Shown here one piece after another: positions 53,954 through 61,923 of a DNA stretch of 64,000 bases. Source of the DNA: Pseudonocardia sp. HH130629-09 (GTDB taxonomy: Bacteria; Actinomycetota; Actinomycetes; Mycobacteriales; Pseudonocardiaceae); assembly GCF_001294645.1 (NCBI RefSeq), contig NZ_CP011868.1, positions 4,588,001 through 4,652,000 on the forward strand, in the 5' to 3' direction. The notes under the pieces are model-generated. The model saw only the letters and a list, made by a program, of their open reading frames with translations, had not been told where the DNA came from and did no database searches. The translations under genes and the position numbers were made by a program. Numbering within the stretch: position 1 is the stretch's first letter; each line of letters begins with the position of its first letter.

Positions 53954-54934
53954 GTGGGGCACGAGGCACGGGCGTTCTGGCTGGCCGCACCGGGGCACGG
54001 CGAGATCCGGACGGTGCCGGTGCCCGATCCCGGGCCGGACGAGGTGCTGGTCCGCACCCGCTTCACCGCGGTCAGCCGCGGCACCGAGACCCTGGTGTTC
54101 CGCGGCGAGGTCCCGGAGTCCGAGCACGAGCGGATGCGCGCACCGTTCCAGGAGGGTGGGTTCCCCGCCCCGGTGAAGTACGGCTACCTCGCCGTCGGTG
54201 ACGTCGAGCAGGGTCCGCCCGGGCTCGTCGGGCGCACGGTGTTCTGCCTGTACCCGCACCAGAGCCGGTTCGTGGTGCCCACCGACGCGGTCACCGTCGT
54301 CCCCGACGACGTGCCGGCCGCCCGCGCCGTGCTCGCCGGCACCGTCGAGACCGCCGTGAACGCGGTGTGGGACGCCGGCCCGCTGGTCGGAGACCGGATC
54401 GCCGTCGTCGGGGCGGGGATGGTCGGCGCCTCGGTCGCCGCGGTCCTGGCCGGGCTGCCCGGGGCGCGGGTGCAGCTCGTCGACCCCGATCCGGCGCGGG
54501 CAGCCGTCGCCGCGGCGCTCGGCGTCGGGTTCGCCGCCCCCGACGACGCCGACGGCGGCTGCGACCTCGTCGTGCACGCCAGCGCCTCCCCGGCCGGGCT
54601 GGCCCGCTCGCTGGAGCTGCTGGCGCCGGAGGGCGAGGTCGTCGAGCTCAGCTGGTACGGCACCCGCACGGTGCCGCTGCCGCTGGGCGGGGTGTTCCAC
54701 AGCCGCCGGCTCACCATCCGCGCCAGCCAGGTCGGCACGGTGTCCCCGCGCCGGGCCCGCCGCGGCTACGGCGACCGGATGGCGCTGGCGCTGCGGCTGC
54801 TCGCCGACCCACGGTTCGACGCCCTGGTCGGCGCCGACTGCACGCTCGACGAGCTGCCGAGCGTGCTCACCGCGATGGCGGCGGGCGGGCCGCCGTCGCT
54901 CTGCCTGCGGGTGTCGCACGACGGGCCTCAGTAG
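53954..54934 (+). CDS. Zinc-type medium-chain dehydrogenase/reductase
   Basis: A 326-residue MDR-fold enzyme. FTAVSRGTETLVFRGEVP replaces the usual catalytic Cys/zinc loop, so catalytic zinc binding is doubtful. The Rossmann motif is IAVVGAGMVGASVAAVLAGL near residue 142. The structural-zinc cysteine cluster is absent. Related enzymes in actinobacteria lie beside GTP cyclohydrolase II and PTPS-like genes. GTG start; the stop overlaps the convergent ribA stop by a few bases. Confidence 0.83.
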   Translation: MGHEARAFWLAAPGHGEIRTVPVPDPGPDEVLVRTRFTAVSRGTETLVFRGEVPESEHERMRAPFQEGGFPAPVKYGYLAVGDVEQGPPGLVGRTVFCLYPHQSRFVVPTDAVTVVPDDVPAARAVLAGTVETAVNAVWDAGPLVGDRIAVVGAGMVGASVAAVLAGLPGARVQLVDPDPARAAVAAALGVGFAAPDDADGGCDLVVHASASPAGLARSLELLAPEGEVVELSWYGTRTVPLPLGGVFHSRRLTIRASQVGTVSPRRARRGYGDRMALALRLLADPRFDALVGADCTLDELPSVLTAMAAGGPPSLCLRVSHDGPQ

Positions 54935-55578
54935 CCGGTCGCGGTGTGGTTGCGCGGCGCGTCCACCGCCGTGTCGACCTGCGGCAGGACGTGCCCGAGC
55001 CGGTCGCGCTTGGCGGTCAGGTAGCGCACGTTGTGCTCGTCGACGGGCTCCAGCACCGGCACCAGCTCGCTGACGACGATGCCGTGCCGGGTCAGCGCCT
55101 CGACCTTCGCGGGGCTGTTGGACAGCAGCCGCAGCCGATCGATCCCGAGGTGGCGCAGCACGATCGCGGCGGCACCGAAGTCACGCACGTCCACCGGCAG
55201 GCCCAGCGCGACGGCCGAGTCGATGGTGTCCAAGCCGTCGTCGTCCTGCAGCACGTGCGTGCGGATCTTGGCGATCAGGCCGATGCCGCGGCCCTCGTGC
55301 CCGCGCAGGTAGACGATCACGCCGCAGCCCGCGTTGACGACGGCCTCGATCGCGATCGACAGCTGCGCGCCGCACTCGCATCGCCGCGCGCCGAAGACGT
55401 CGCCGGTGAGGCATTCGGAGTGCATCCGCACCAGCGGGGCGTCCACGGCCGTGGGGTCGCCGTGCACCAGCGCGAGGTGCTCGGGGCCGCCGTCGTACTC
55501 GCGGAACGCGATGGCGCGGAACTCCCCGTGCCGTGTGGTCAACCGGGACTCGGCGAAATCGTGTCGGTCGTCGTGCAC
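54928..55578 (-). CDS. ribA: GTP cyclohydrolase II
   Basis: Opens the imidazole ring of GTP and releases pyrophosphate, giving the 2,5-diamino-6-ribosylamino-pyrimidinone phosphate. The zinc cysteines are in MHSECLTGDVFGARRCECG, the catalytic loop is VIVYLRGHEGRGIGLIAKIR (Tyr retained before Leu-Arg), and LRLLSNSPAKVEALTRHGI follows. There is no RibB domain. I placed the start at GTG 55578 because GGAGGA lies five bases upstream; an ATG at 55608 would add ten residues. It is divergent from the creatininase gene and is probably a pathway-specific copy. Confidence 0.92.
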   Translation of the reverse strand: MHDDRHDFAESRLTTRHGEFRAIAFREYDGGPEHLALVHGDPTAVDAPLVRMHSECLTGDVFGARRCECGAQLSIAIEAVVNAGCGVIVYLRGHEGRGIGLIAKIRTHVLQDDDGLDTIDSAVALGLPVDVRDFGAAAIVLRHLGIDRLRLLSNSPAKVEALTRHGIVVSELVPVLEPVDEHNVRYLTAKRDRLGHVLPQVDTAVDAPRNHTATGY

Positions 55579-55623
55579 CGTTGCTCCTCCATGATCGGGC
55601 GGGGCCATGAGAGCCTCGCCTGC

Positions 55624-56334
55624 GTGAATCCCCTCCCGGTCGACACCACCGAGGACGTCCGGGAGCGAGGTGCCACCGTGGCCCTGCTCCCGGTCGGGAG
55701 CCTCGAGCAGCACGGACCGCACCTGCCCCTGACCACCGACACCCTCGTGGCGTCCGCGGTGGCCGCCCGGATCGCGCAGGCCCACCCCGTGCGCGTCCTG
55801 CCACCGCTGACGATCTCCTGCTCGCACGAGCACGCCGCGTGGGCGGGCACCGTGAGCATCTCCGCGGCGACGCTCGGCGCCGTCGTCTCCGACGTCGCCG
55901 ACTCGCTGCGCGCCGCCGGCACGACCGCGCTCGTCCTGGTCAACGCGCACGGCGGGAACCACGTCCTGCGCAACGCCGTCCAGGAGGCGTCGGTCGGGCC
56001 GCTGCCCATGGCCCTGTTCCCCGTCTCCGAGGACTGGACCGCCGCCCGCCGGGCCGCCGGCTGCGAGACCTCGAACACCGCCGACATGCACGCCGGGGAG
56101 CTGGAGACCTCGATCCTGCTGCACACCGTCCCCGACCAGGTCCGGCCGTCGTACTGCACCGCCGACCACGTCGCCGACGAGCGGCCGTACCTGCTCACGA
56201 CCGGGCTCGCGGCCTACTCCACCACCGGTGTGGTGGGACGGCCGTCGCTGGCGACCGCCGAGAAGGGCCGGGCCCTGCTCGACGCGCTCGTGGCCGCCTT
56301 CGACGGCCACCTGCGGGTGCTCGCCGGGCGCTGA
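55624..56334 (+). CDS. Creatininase-family amidohydrolase (ArfB/MftE-like)
   Basis: A 236-residue metal-dependent hydrolase. Metal ligands and active-site residues are seen in VGSLEQHGPHLPLTTDTLV (about 25-40), ISCSHEHAAWAGT, LVNAHGGNHVLRNAV and ADMHAGELETSILL. In archaea the family member ArfB deformylates a GTP-derived pyrimidine. MftE hydrolyses a peptide. Since a GTP cyclohydrolase II is immediately divergent, hydrolysis of a GTP-derived intermediate is the likelier role. GTG start, with an ATG at 55591 as alternative. Confidence 0.88.
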   Translation: MNPLPVDTTEDVRERGATVALLPVGSLEQHGPHLPLTTDTLVASAVAARIAQAHPVRVLPPLTISCSHEHAAWAGTVSISAATLGAVVSDVADSLRAAGTTALVLVNAHGGNHVLRNAVQEASVGPLPMALFPVSEDWTAARRAAGCETSNTADMHAGELETSILLHTVPDQVRPSYCTADHVADERPYLLTTGLAAYSTTGVVGRPSLATAEKGRALLDALVAAFDGHLRVLAGR

Positions 56335-57240
56335 CGGCACGGCCACCCGGGCCGACCGGCGGCGCCGCAGCACCACGAGCGCGCCCGGCGCGACCCCGAC
56401 CAGCGCCAGCACGCCGTACGCGACGGCGGCGGCGAGCCCCTCGGCGGCGGGCAGCCCGACCGCGGCGAACCCGGCCGCGGCGGCCGCCTCGCGTGGACCC
56501 CACCCACCGACGGTCAGCGGGATCGTCATCGCCAGCAGCGCGACCAGCAGCAGCGGCAGCAGGACCGTGAGCGGGGCGGTCGCGCCGGCCGCCCGCGCGG
56601 CCAGCACGAACAGCGTGAGGTGGCAGGCCAGCGCACCCGCCGAGGTCAGCAACACCCCCGTCGCGGTACGCGGGCGCAGCACGGTGCGCGCATCGGCCCA
56701 CACCCGCCCGAGCCGGGCGCGCAACAGCCACCCGGCCCCGCCGAGCACGGCCACGACGACCAGCGCGGGCAGCACCGCGCCGCCCGGTACCGCGCCGGCC
56801 GCGGCCCGGAGCAGGTCCGGCTGCAGCGCCAGGACGACGGCGACGGCCGCCACCGCGACCAGGTGCCCCGCGACCCGCTCGAACACCACCGCCCGGACCC
56901 CGGCCCCGAGGTTCCCCTCGCTGCGCCCGTGGCTGACCGCGCGGTGGACGTCGCCGAGAACCCCGGCGGGCAGCAGCGAGTTGAGGAAGGTGGCGCCGTA
57001 GCAGTCGGCGACGGCGCGTCCCGGGCTCAGACCGAGCCCGATCGAGCGGGCGACCATTCGCCACCGCCACGCGCTGAGCACGGTCGCGACCGCGCCGAGC
57101 AGCAGCGCCGCGACGACCGCCGCCGGTCCGACGCCACGCAGCCGCTCCAGCACCGGACCGACACCGACCTGCACGAACAGCGCCGCCAGCAGCCCGGCCC
57201 CGGCGAGCAGCCGCAGGGCCGGACCCACCCGGCGTCTCAC
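56335..57240 (-). CDS. Lysylphosphatidylglycerol-synthase-type membrane protein (flippase-like domain)
   Basis: About 300 residues with eight or so membrane helices, in the pattern of the LPG-synthase transmembrane family (YbhN/AglD-like). ATVLSAWRWRMVARSIGLGL and DCYGATFLNSLLPAGVLGD are family landmarks, as is PLTVGGWGPREAAAAAGFAA near residue 250. GTG start overlaps the methyltransferase stop. I stop the annotation where the creatininase gene begins on the other strand. The frame itself has no stop until the ribA stop at 54928, so the true C-terminus is uncertain. The family moves or modifies polyprenyl- or glycerolipid-linked groups. Confidence 0.75.
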
Positions 57241-58103
57241 GGCCGCTCCCCCGGTACCGCCAGCAGGTCGGTGTGGCCGACCGAGACGGTGAGCTCCCCC
57301 GCGTCGAGGGCGCGCTCGCGCCGATCGCGGTAGGCGCCGACGTGCGCGGCGAGGTCGGGACGCTGCGCGCACGCCGCGTCGAGCCGGCCGGCCAGCCACT
57401 CCCGGAGCAGGGCGGGCCGGTCGGGGCCGAGCCGCCACGGCGAGTCGGCGGTGCGGACCCGCGCGCCGTGCCGGGCGAAGGCGGCCGCCGCGGCGGTGGG
57501 GGCGTCCGGCCCGAGCATCCGGCGGCCGTTCTCGTCGCGGCGCTGGTGGTCGTCGAACGCGGCGCCGATCTCGGCGTCGAGCGGATCCTCGGGGTGCAGC
57601 CGGACCCGGCCGGACACGGTCAGGGTGAACAGCACCGGACAGCCTGCGGCGGTGCAGGCGGCTGCCAGGGCGTCCATCTCGTCCGCGGTGAGCAGGTCGA
57701 GCAGCGCGGAGCCGGTGATCAGCGACGTCCCGGCGAGCGCTCCGGCGCCCAGCCCGGTGAGATCGCCGGGGCCGGCCTCACCGGCCACGCCGTCCGGCAG
57801 CGAGGCGACGGCGTGGGAGAGCACGACGGGGTCGCGGTCGTGCAGGACCCAGTGCTGGGCCCCGGGGCGGGCGAGACGCGGGGCGAGCCAGCGGCCCATC
57901 GATCCGGTGCCGCAGCCGAGGTCGCGCACCAGCAGCGGGCCGGGCGGCAGGAGGTCGCGGACGGCGCCGGCGAGCGCGGTCGAGCGGGCGTCGGCGTCGG
58001 CGGGCTCGCGCAGGGCGAGCCACTCCGGCGGGCAGACCGGGTTGCCCGCCGCGCCCTGGATCGGGACGGCGGGGCGGTCGGCGCGCCGGCCGGAGACGCT
58101 CAC
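57237..58103 (-). CDS. Class I SAM-dependent methyltransferase
   Basis: A 288-residue methyltransferase. SAM-binding motif I is VRDLGCGTGSMGRWLAPRLA near residue 60, followed by HWVLHDRDPVVLSHAVASL. An acidic pair DEMDALAAAC and GCPVLFTLTVSGRVRL follow. GTG start overlaps the glycosyltransferase stop (GTGA), and its own stop overlaps the next start, so three genes are translationally coupled. The substrate is presumably the pathway intermediate. Confidence 0.86.
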   Translation of the reverse strand: MSVSGRRADRPAVPIQGAAGNPVCPPEWLALREPADADARSTALAGAVRDLLPPGPLLVRDLGCGTGSMGRWLAPRLARPGAQHWVLHDRDPVVLSHAVASLPDGVAGEAGPGDLTGLGAGALAGTSLITGSALLDLLTADEMDALAAACTAAGCPVLFTLTVSGRVRLHPEDPLDAEIGAAFDDHQRRDENGRRMLGPDAPTAAAAAFARHGARVRTADSPWRLGPDRPALLREWLAGRLDAACAQRPDLAAHVGAYRDRRERALDAGELTVSVGHTDLLAVPGERP

Positions 58104-59125
58104 GGCAGCACCGCACCGAGGGCGCGGGCGGTGTCGGCCCAGCCGTCGAGCCTGTCCCGGCGCCCCCGGGCGGCGGCGCGCAGGTCCGCACGCAGCGTCG
58201 GGTCGGTCAGCCAGGCCCGGATCGCACCCGCCAGCGCGTCCGGGTCGGCGGGTGCGACGAGCAGCCCGCCACCGCCGAGCGCCTCGGGCACCCCGCCGAC
58301 GTCGCAGGCGACCACCGGGACGGCCCGGGTCAGCGCCTCGGTCACGACCATCCCGTAGGTCTCGGTGCGCGAGGGCAGCACGAGCAGGTCCGCGGACGCG
58401 TAGGCGGCGTCGAGGACGGGGCCGGTCAGCGGCCCGGTGAGGGTGATCCGGTCGGTCAGGCCGTGCCGGTCCGCCGCCGCGCGCACGGCCGCGGTGTGCG
58501 CGGGGTCGCGGTCGAGCGGGCCCGCCAGGCGCAGGGTCCAGTCCCGGTCGGCGACCCGGGCGAGCGCCTCGACCAGCACGTCGTGCCCCTTCGTCGGGGT
58601 GAGCGCCCCGACCGCGAGCAGCCGGGTCCCGGCCGGGTGCGCGGACGCGATCGGGGCGGCGTCCACCCCCGGCGACGCGACGTGTACGCGAGCGGCGGGC
58701 AGCTGGTGCAGGCGGATCACCCGTCGTGCGGTCCATTCGCTGGTGGTGACGACGGCGGCCGCCGCGTGCAGCGTCGCGCGCTCCCGGGCCCGGCGGTCCG
58801 CAGCGACCGCCGGGGCGAGCCCGTGCTCGTCGCCCAGCGGCAGGTGCACCAGGACGACGGCGCGCACCCGGCCGGCGTGGCGGGCGAGGATCCGCGGCGC
58901 TGCGCAGGCGACGAGGCCGTCGAGCAGTACCGACGCGCCGTCCGGGACGGCGGCGAGCACCGCGTCGAGGCGGTCGAGGGCGGCCCGGTCCGGGTCCGGC
59001 CAGCAGCCCGCGACGGCGGCCTCCCGCACGGGGCGGTCGAACGCGGCGCAGACGCTGCGGTCGTAGCGGTTCCCGCCGCTCGGGGAGCGCGGGTCGTCGA
59101 TCCCCGCGGGGACGACGACGTACAC
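58100..59125 (-). CDS. Family 4-type glycosyltransferase
   Basis: A 341-residue GT-B enzyme. The C-terminal nucleotide-sugar site is clear: LLAVGALTPTKGHDVLVEAL, ITLTGPLTGPVLDAAYASAD, then LVLPSRTETYGMVVTEALTR with the E-x7-E motif and PVVACDVGGVPEALGGGG. The N-terminal half opens with VVVPAGIDDPRSPSGGNRYD. Near the acceptor region SEWTARRVIRLHQLP is typical of GT4 enzymes. GTG start, 30 bases after the PTPS-like stop. Confidence 0.9.
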   Translation of the reverse strand: MYVVVPAGIDDPRSPSGGNRYDRSVCAAFDRPVREAAVAGCWPDPDRAALDRLDAVLAAVPDGASVLLDGLVACAAPRILARHAGRVRAVVLVHLPLGDEHGLAPAVAADRRARERATLHAAAAVVTTSEWTARRVIRLHQLPAARVHVASPGVDAAPIASAHPAGTRLLAVGALTPTKGHDVLVEALARVADRDWTLRLAGPLDRDPAHTAAVRAAADRHGLTDRITLTGPLTGPVLDAAYASADLLVLPSRTETYGMVVTEALTRAVPVVACDVGGVPEALGGGGLLVAPADPDALAGAIRAWLTDPTLRADLRAAARGRRDRLDGWADTARALGAVLP

Positions 59126-59155
59126 CGCACGCCCCGAGGTGCGGGGCGGGAGCCG

Positions 59156-59554
59156 TCACAGGTCCCGCTCGTAGCTCGCCCACGCGATGTGCGACTCGTG
59201 CAACGTGACCGTGAGGCCGGTCAGCCCGTCGGCGTGGCCGCCGAGCTCCCCGGCCCCGATGCGGTCGGCGAGCCGGTCCGCGATCGCGCGGGCCAGGAAC
59301 TCGGTGGTCGTGTTGACACCCACGAACTCGGGGTGCTCGTCGAGGTCGCGGTGGTTGAGGTCGGCGAGCGTCTCGGCGAGCTGCGCGGTGGCCAGCCCGA
59401 TGTCGACGACGATCCCGTCCGGGTCCAGGTCGGGGCGCCGGAAGGTGGTGTCGACGAGGAAGGTCGCGCCGTGTCGTTGCTGCGCCGGTCCGAAGACATC
59501 GCCGCGCAGGCTGTGCGCCACCATGACGTGGTCGCGGACGGTGATGCTGAACAA
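59156..59554 (-). CDS. 6-pyruvoyl-tetrahydropterin synthase homologue, probably without PTPS activity
   Basis: A 132-residue T-fold protein, [20 protein letters not shown] at the start. [18 protein letters not shown] replaces the usual HGHNY zinc motif, so one of the three zinc histidines is missing, and no catalytic cysteine is seen. The late [20 protein letters not shown] and [14 protein letters not shown] retain the pterin-binding glutamate region. I place the start at TTG 59554 because AGGAGG lies five bases upstream; the longer frame from 59611 has no such site. I recall a Streptomyces PTPS homologue (SCO6650) with the same deficits, also near a GTP cyclohydrolase II. Confidence 0.85.
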   Translation of the reverse strand: MFSITVRDHVMVAHSLRGDVFGPAQQRHGATFLVDTTFRRPDLDPDGIVVDIGLATAQLAETLADLNHRDLDEHPEFVGVNTTTEFLARAIADRLADRIGAGELGGHADGLTGLTVTLHESHIAWASYERDL

Positions 59555-59843
59555 GCGGTCCTCCTGCGCGTGGCGCTCCCTGAACCGGATGTCCAGACGG
59601 AAAGCGGGCAATGTTCATGAAACCACCACGCGCGTAACCCGGCGACCGAGCCGCGTCGGGGATGCGTCCCGCCCTGGTCACGCCGCTGCGCCCGGCCGCT
59701 GCGGCCCGTCACCGGCGCTGCTCCGAGCGGATGAGGCGCGGCATACGTCTGACGCCGTTGAGACAGTGGTGTCTCACCAGCTACTCTTATGCCGCGAGTC
59801 GGACACCACCGCTTCCGAGTCGACCACTACAAGGAGGTAGCCG
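59555..59843. promoter_or_regulatory. Divergent promoter region with an operator-like palindrome (59759-59776)
   Basis: TGAGACA, GTGG, TGTCTCA is a perfect 7-bp inverted repeat with a 4-base spacer. TACTCT downstream at about 59781 may be a -10 element reading right. The region also should carry the leftward promoter of the PTPS-GT-methyltransferase operon. A frame from 59789 is open but is likely an extension of the small gene described next. Confidence 0.45.
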
Positions 59844-59995
59844 ATGACCACCCACGAGACCCCCTGCCGTCCTGGTCGGAGACCCTGCGGGGCGCCGCCC
59901 AGCGCACCGGGGCCATCCTCCGCGCGATCTGGGCGGGCGTCGACACGTGGAACGCCGTCACGCACGGCCGCGCCCCCTCGGCCGCCCGGCGCTGA
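59844..59995 (+). pseudogene. Small hypothetical protein, apparently frameshifted after seven codons
   Basis: An AAGGAGG site six bases before the ATG predicts translation beginning MTTHETP. The next codons leave the protein-like frame, which continues as LPSWSETLRGAAQRTGAILR then AIWAGVDTWNAVTHGRAPSA and a TGA. Adding one C in the run of five C would join the two. This is either a real frameshift or a base-calling error. The last 38 bases overlap the convergent MFS gene. The function is unknown. Confidence 0.5.
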
Positions 59996-61217
59996 TCCCC
60001 CGACCCCGGTGCGGCCCGTCCGCACCGGGGGACGTCGGCGTTCGGACCCGGCCGGCGTCCGGCGGTGCGAGCCGCGGGTGCAGCTGCGCCCACGCCAGCA
60101 GACCCACGCCGGCCGCGACGGCGAACGTGCCCGCCAGCCCGATCCGGCCGGCCAGCAGACCGGCCGACGGCGAGCCGAGGGTCTGTCCGACCCCGAGCGC
60201 GAGGAAGGCCCAGGTCACCGCCCGGGCCGGCGCCGCCGGGACGGCGTGTGCCGCCCAGAGGATGCACAGCCCGGTCAGACCCATGAAGCCCGCACCGAAC
60301 AGCCCCGCCGAGACCACCGCCCCCGCGACGCCGGGCTCCGGCAGCGCGAGCAGGGAGATCCCGACCGAGAACAGGGTCCAGACGACCAGCCCCACCGGGC
60401 GCAGCCCGTACCGCTGGACCGCCCGCCCCACGGTGCCGCCGAGCAGGCCGACCAGCCCGATCGCGCACCAGGCGACGGTGGCGACGACCGGCCCGGCCCC
60501 GAGCTCGCCGACCCGCGCCGTCGAGAACGTCCAGTACGGCGCGCTCACCACGCCCAGCAGCGCGGCCCCGGCCAGCAGCGGCAGCACCCGGCCGTGCGCG
60601 CGCTCCGGCCGCACGGGCACGCCGTCGCCACGCGGCAGCAGCCGGGCCGCGAGGCCCGTGACGACGACCGCCGCCAGACCGAAGGCGAGCCAGACGATCC
60701 GCCAGTCCCCGGGCAGCAACGGCGTGCACGCGGTCAGCGCGAGCCCCGCCCCGGTCCCGGTGTTGGCCCAGGTCTGCGCCCGGTCCCGGGCGGACGCGCC
60801 GACCCGCTCGACGACGAGCTGGGCCACCCCGGGCGACGCCAGCCCGGCCCCGGCACCGGCGACGACGATCCCCGCCCCGAACAGCACGACCCCCGGGGCG
60901 AGCGCCATGAGCAGCAGCCCGGCCGCGGCCGCTGCGCCGGCGACCAGCGTCGTCCGCCGCGCCGACCGCGCGGCCAGCGCCGGCGCGGCGAGCAGCCCCA
61001 GCACGTAGCCGGCCGTCGAGAGCCCGCCGAGCACGCCGACGTCGGCCGGGGCCAGCCCGAACGACACGGTGAAGCGGGGGACGAACAGGCCGTAGGCGTA
61101 GCGGGCGACGCCGTAGCAGAGCGCGATCACCGCCGCGCCGGTCAACGCGGTCGCCCACCAGGGCCGGTCGGTCGACGAGGAGGTGCCGGGCTGCGCGCAG
61201 GTCGTGGTCACGGTCAT
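59958..61217 (-). CDS. MFS transporter controlled by a divergent TetR regulator
   Basis: A 419-residue 12-helix transporter. Motif A region appears as GLSTAGYVLGLLAAPALAAR with an altered sequence, and helix 1 contains ALCYGVARYAYGLFVPRF, a pattern of the YbfB/CynX-like MFS branch. The C-terminal tail is hydrophilic and Gly/Arg-rich. ATG start; the upstream region contains a perfect palindrome adjacent to the start. It is probably repressed by the TetR regulator and exports or imports its ligand. Confidence 0.85.
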   Translation of the reverse strand: MTVTTTCAQPGTSSSTDRPWWATALTGAAVIALCYGVARYAYGLFVPRFTVSFGLAPADVGVLGGLSTAGYVLGLLAAPALAARSARRTTLVAGAAAAAGLLLMALAPGVVLFGAGIVVAGAGAGLASPGVAQLVVERVGASARDRAQTWANTGTGAGLALTACTPLLPGDWRIVWLAFGLAAVVVTGLAARLLPRGDGVPVRPERAHGRVLPLLAGAALLGVVSAPYWTFSTARVGELGAGPVVATVAWCAIGLVGLLGGTVGRAVQRYGLRPVGLVVWTLFSVGISLLALPEPGVAGAVVSAGLFGAGFMGLTGLCILWAAHAVPAAPARAVTWAFLALGVGQTLGSPSAGLLAGRIGLAGTFAVAAGVGLLAWAQLHPRLAPPDAGRVRTPTSPGADGPHRGRGISAGRPRGRGRA

Positions 61218-61221
61218 AGTG

Positions 61222-61310
61222 AACAGACCTGTCTGTTTGATTGCAAATCGACTCGGGCGAGCGGACCGTCATCACTGCTAGCGTCCCGGAAGGGAACAGA
61301 CCGTTCGGTT
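61222..61310. promoter_or_regulatory. Two TetR-type operators in the MFS/TetR divergent region
   Basis: AACAGAC-CT-GTCTGTT at 61222-61237 is a perfect palindrome 4 bases from the MFS start codon. A second copy, AACAGAC-CG-TTCGGTT at 61295-61310, is imperfect and lies 15 bases before the TetR start. This arrangement would let one TetR dimer type repress both divergent genes. Between them lies a short spacer with no gene. Confidence 0.8.
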
Positions 61311-61325
61311 GCATACGGGGGCGAC

Positions 61326-61895
61326 ATGGCACGCACGCGGCGCGGGGACGCCGGGGCGAAGGTGCTGGACACGGCGTCGCGGCTCTTCTACCGCGACGGG
61401 ATCAACGCGGTCGGCGTCGACACCATCGCCGCCGAGGCCGGGGTCACCAAGACAGCGCTGTACACCAACTTCGGCTCGAAGGACCGGCTCGTCGTCGCCT
61501 ACCTGCGGGAGCGGGACCGCCGGTGGCAGGAGGAGGTCGACCGGATCACCGCCGGGCACGCGTCGCCGCGGGAGCGGGTCCTCGCCGTCGTCGACGCCTA
61601 CGAGAGCTGGCAGTCCCGCGACGGGTTCCGGGGTTGCGCGTTCCTGAACGCCGCCTCCGAGTTGCCCCGCCTCGACCACCCGGCCCGGGAGGTCGTCCGG
61701 CACCACAAGGCGGCGCTGCGCAGCTACCTGCAGGCCCAGGTCGACCGCCTGGCACCGGACGGAGCTGCCGCGGCGCTCGCCGGGACGCTGATGATCCTGC
61801 TCGAGGGTGCGGTGGCCACAGCGGTGGTCGAGCAGGGGACGGGACCGTTCCGCGCCGCCCGCGAGGTGGTGGCCGGGATGCTCCCGGCAGCCTGA
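61326..61895 (+). CDS. TetR/AcrR-family regulator
   Basis: A 189-residue repressor. Its N-terminal domain has LDTASRLFYRDGINAVGVDT then IAAEAGVTKTALYTNFGSKD, an excellent TetR helix-turn-helix. The C-terminal domain has DGFRGCAFLNAASELPRLDH, a motif of the family with a conserved Cys. ATG start follows the imperfect operator. It should autoregulate and repress the divergent MFS gene. Confidence 0.92.
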   Translation: MARTRRGDAGAKVLDTASRLFYRDGINAVGVDTIAAEAGVTKTALYTNFGSKDRLVVAYLRERDRRWQEEVDRITAGHASPRERVLAVVDAYESWQSRDGFRGCAFLNAASELPRLDHPAREVVRHHKAALRSYLQAQVDRLAPDGAAAALAGTLMILLEGAVATAVVEQGTGPFRAAREVVAGMLPAA

Positions 61896-61923
61896 GCGCT
61901 CCCGCCGGATGCTCCTGTGGCTG

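Noticed and set aside
59844..61895. Open frame of about 680 codons starting with a good ribosome binding site
   Set aside because: Only its first seven codons belong to a plausible small gene. The middle is antisense to the MFS transporter, and the end is the TetR gene, which has its own ATG at 61326.
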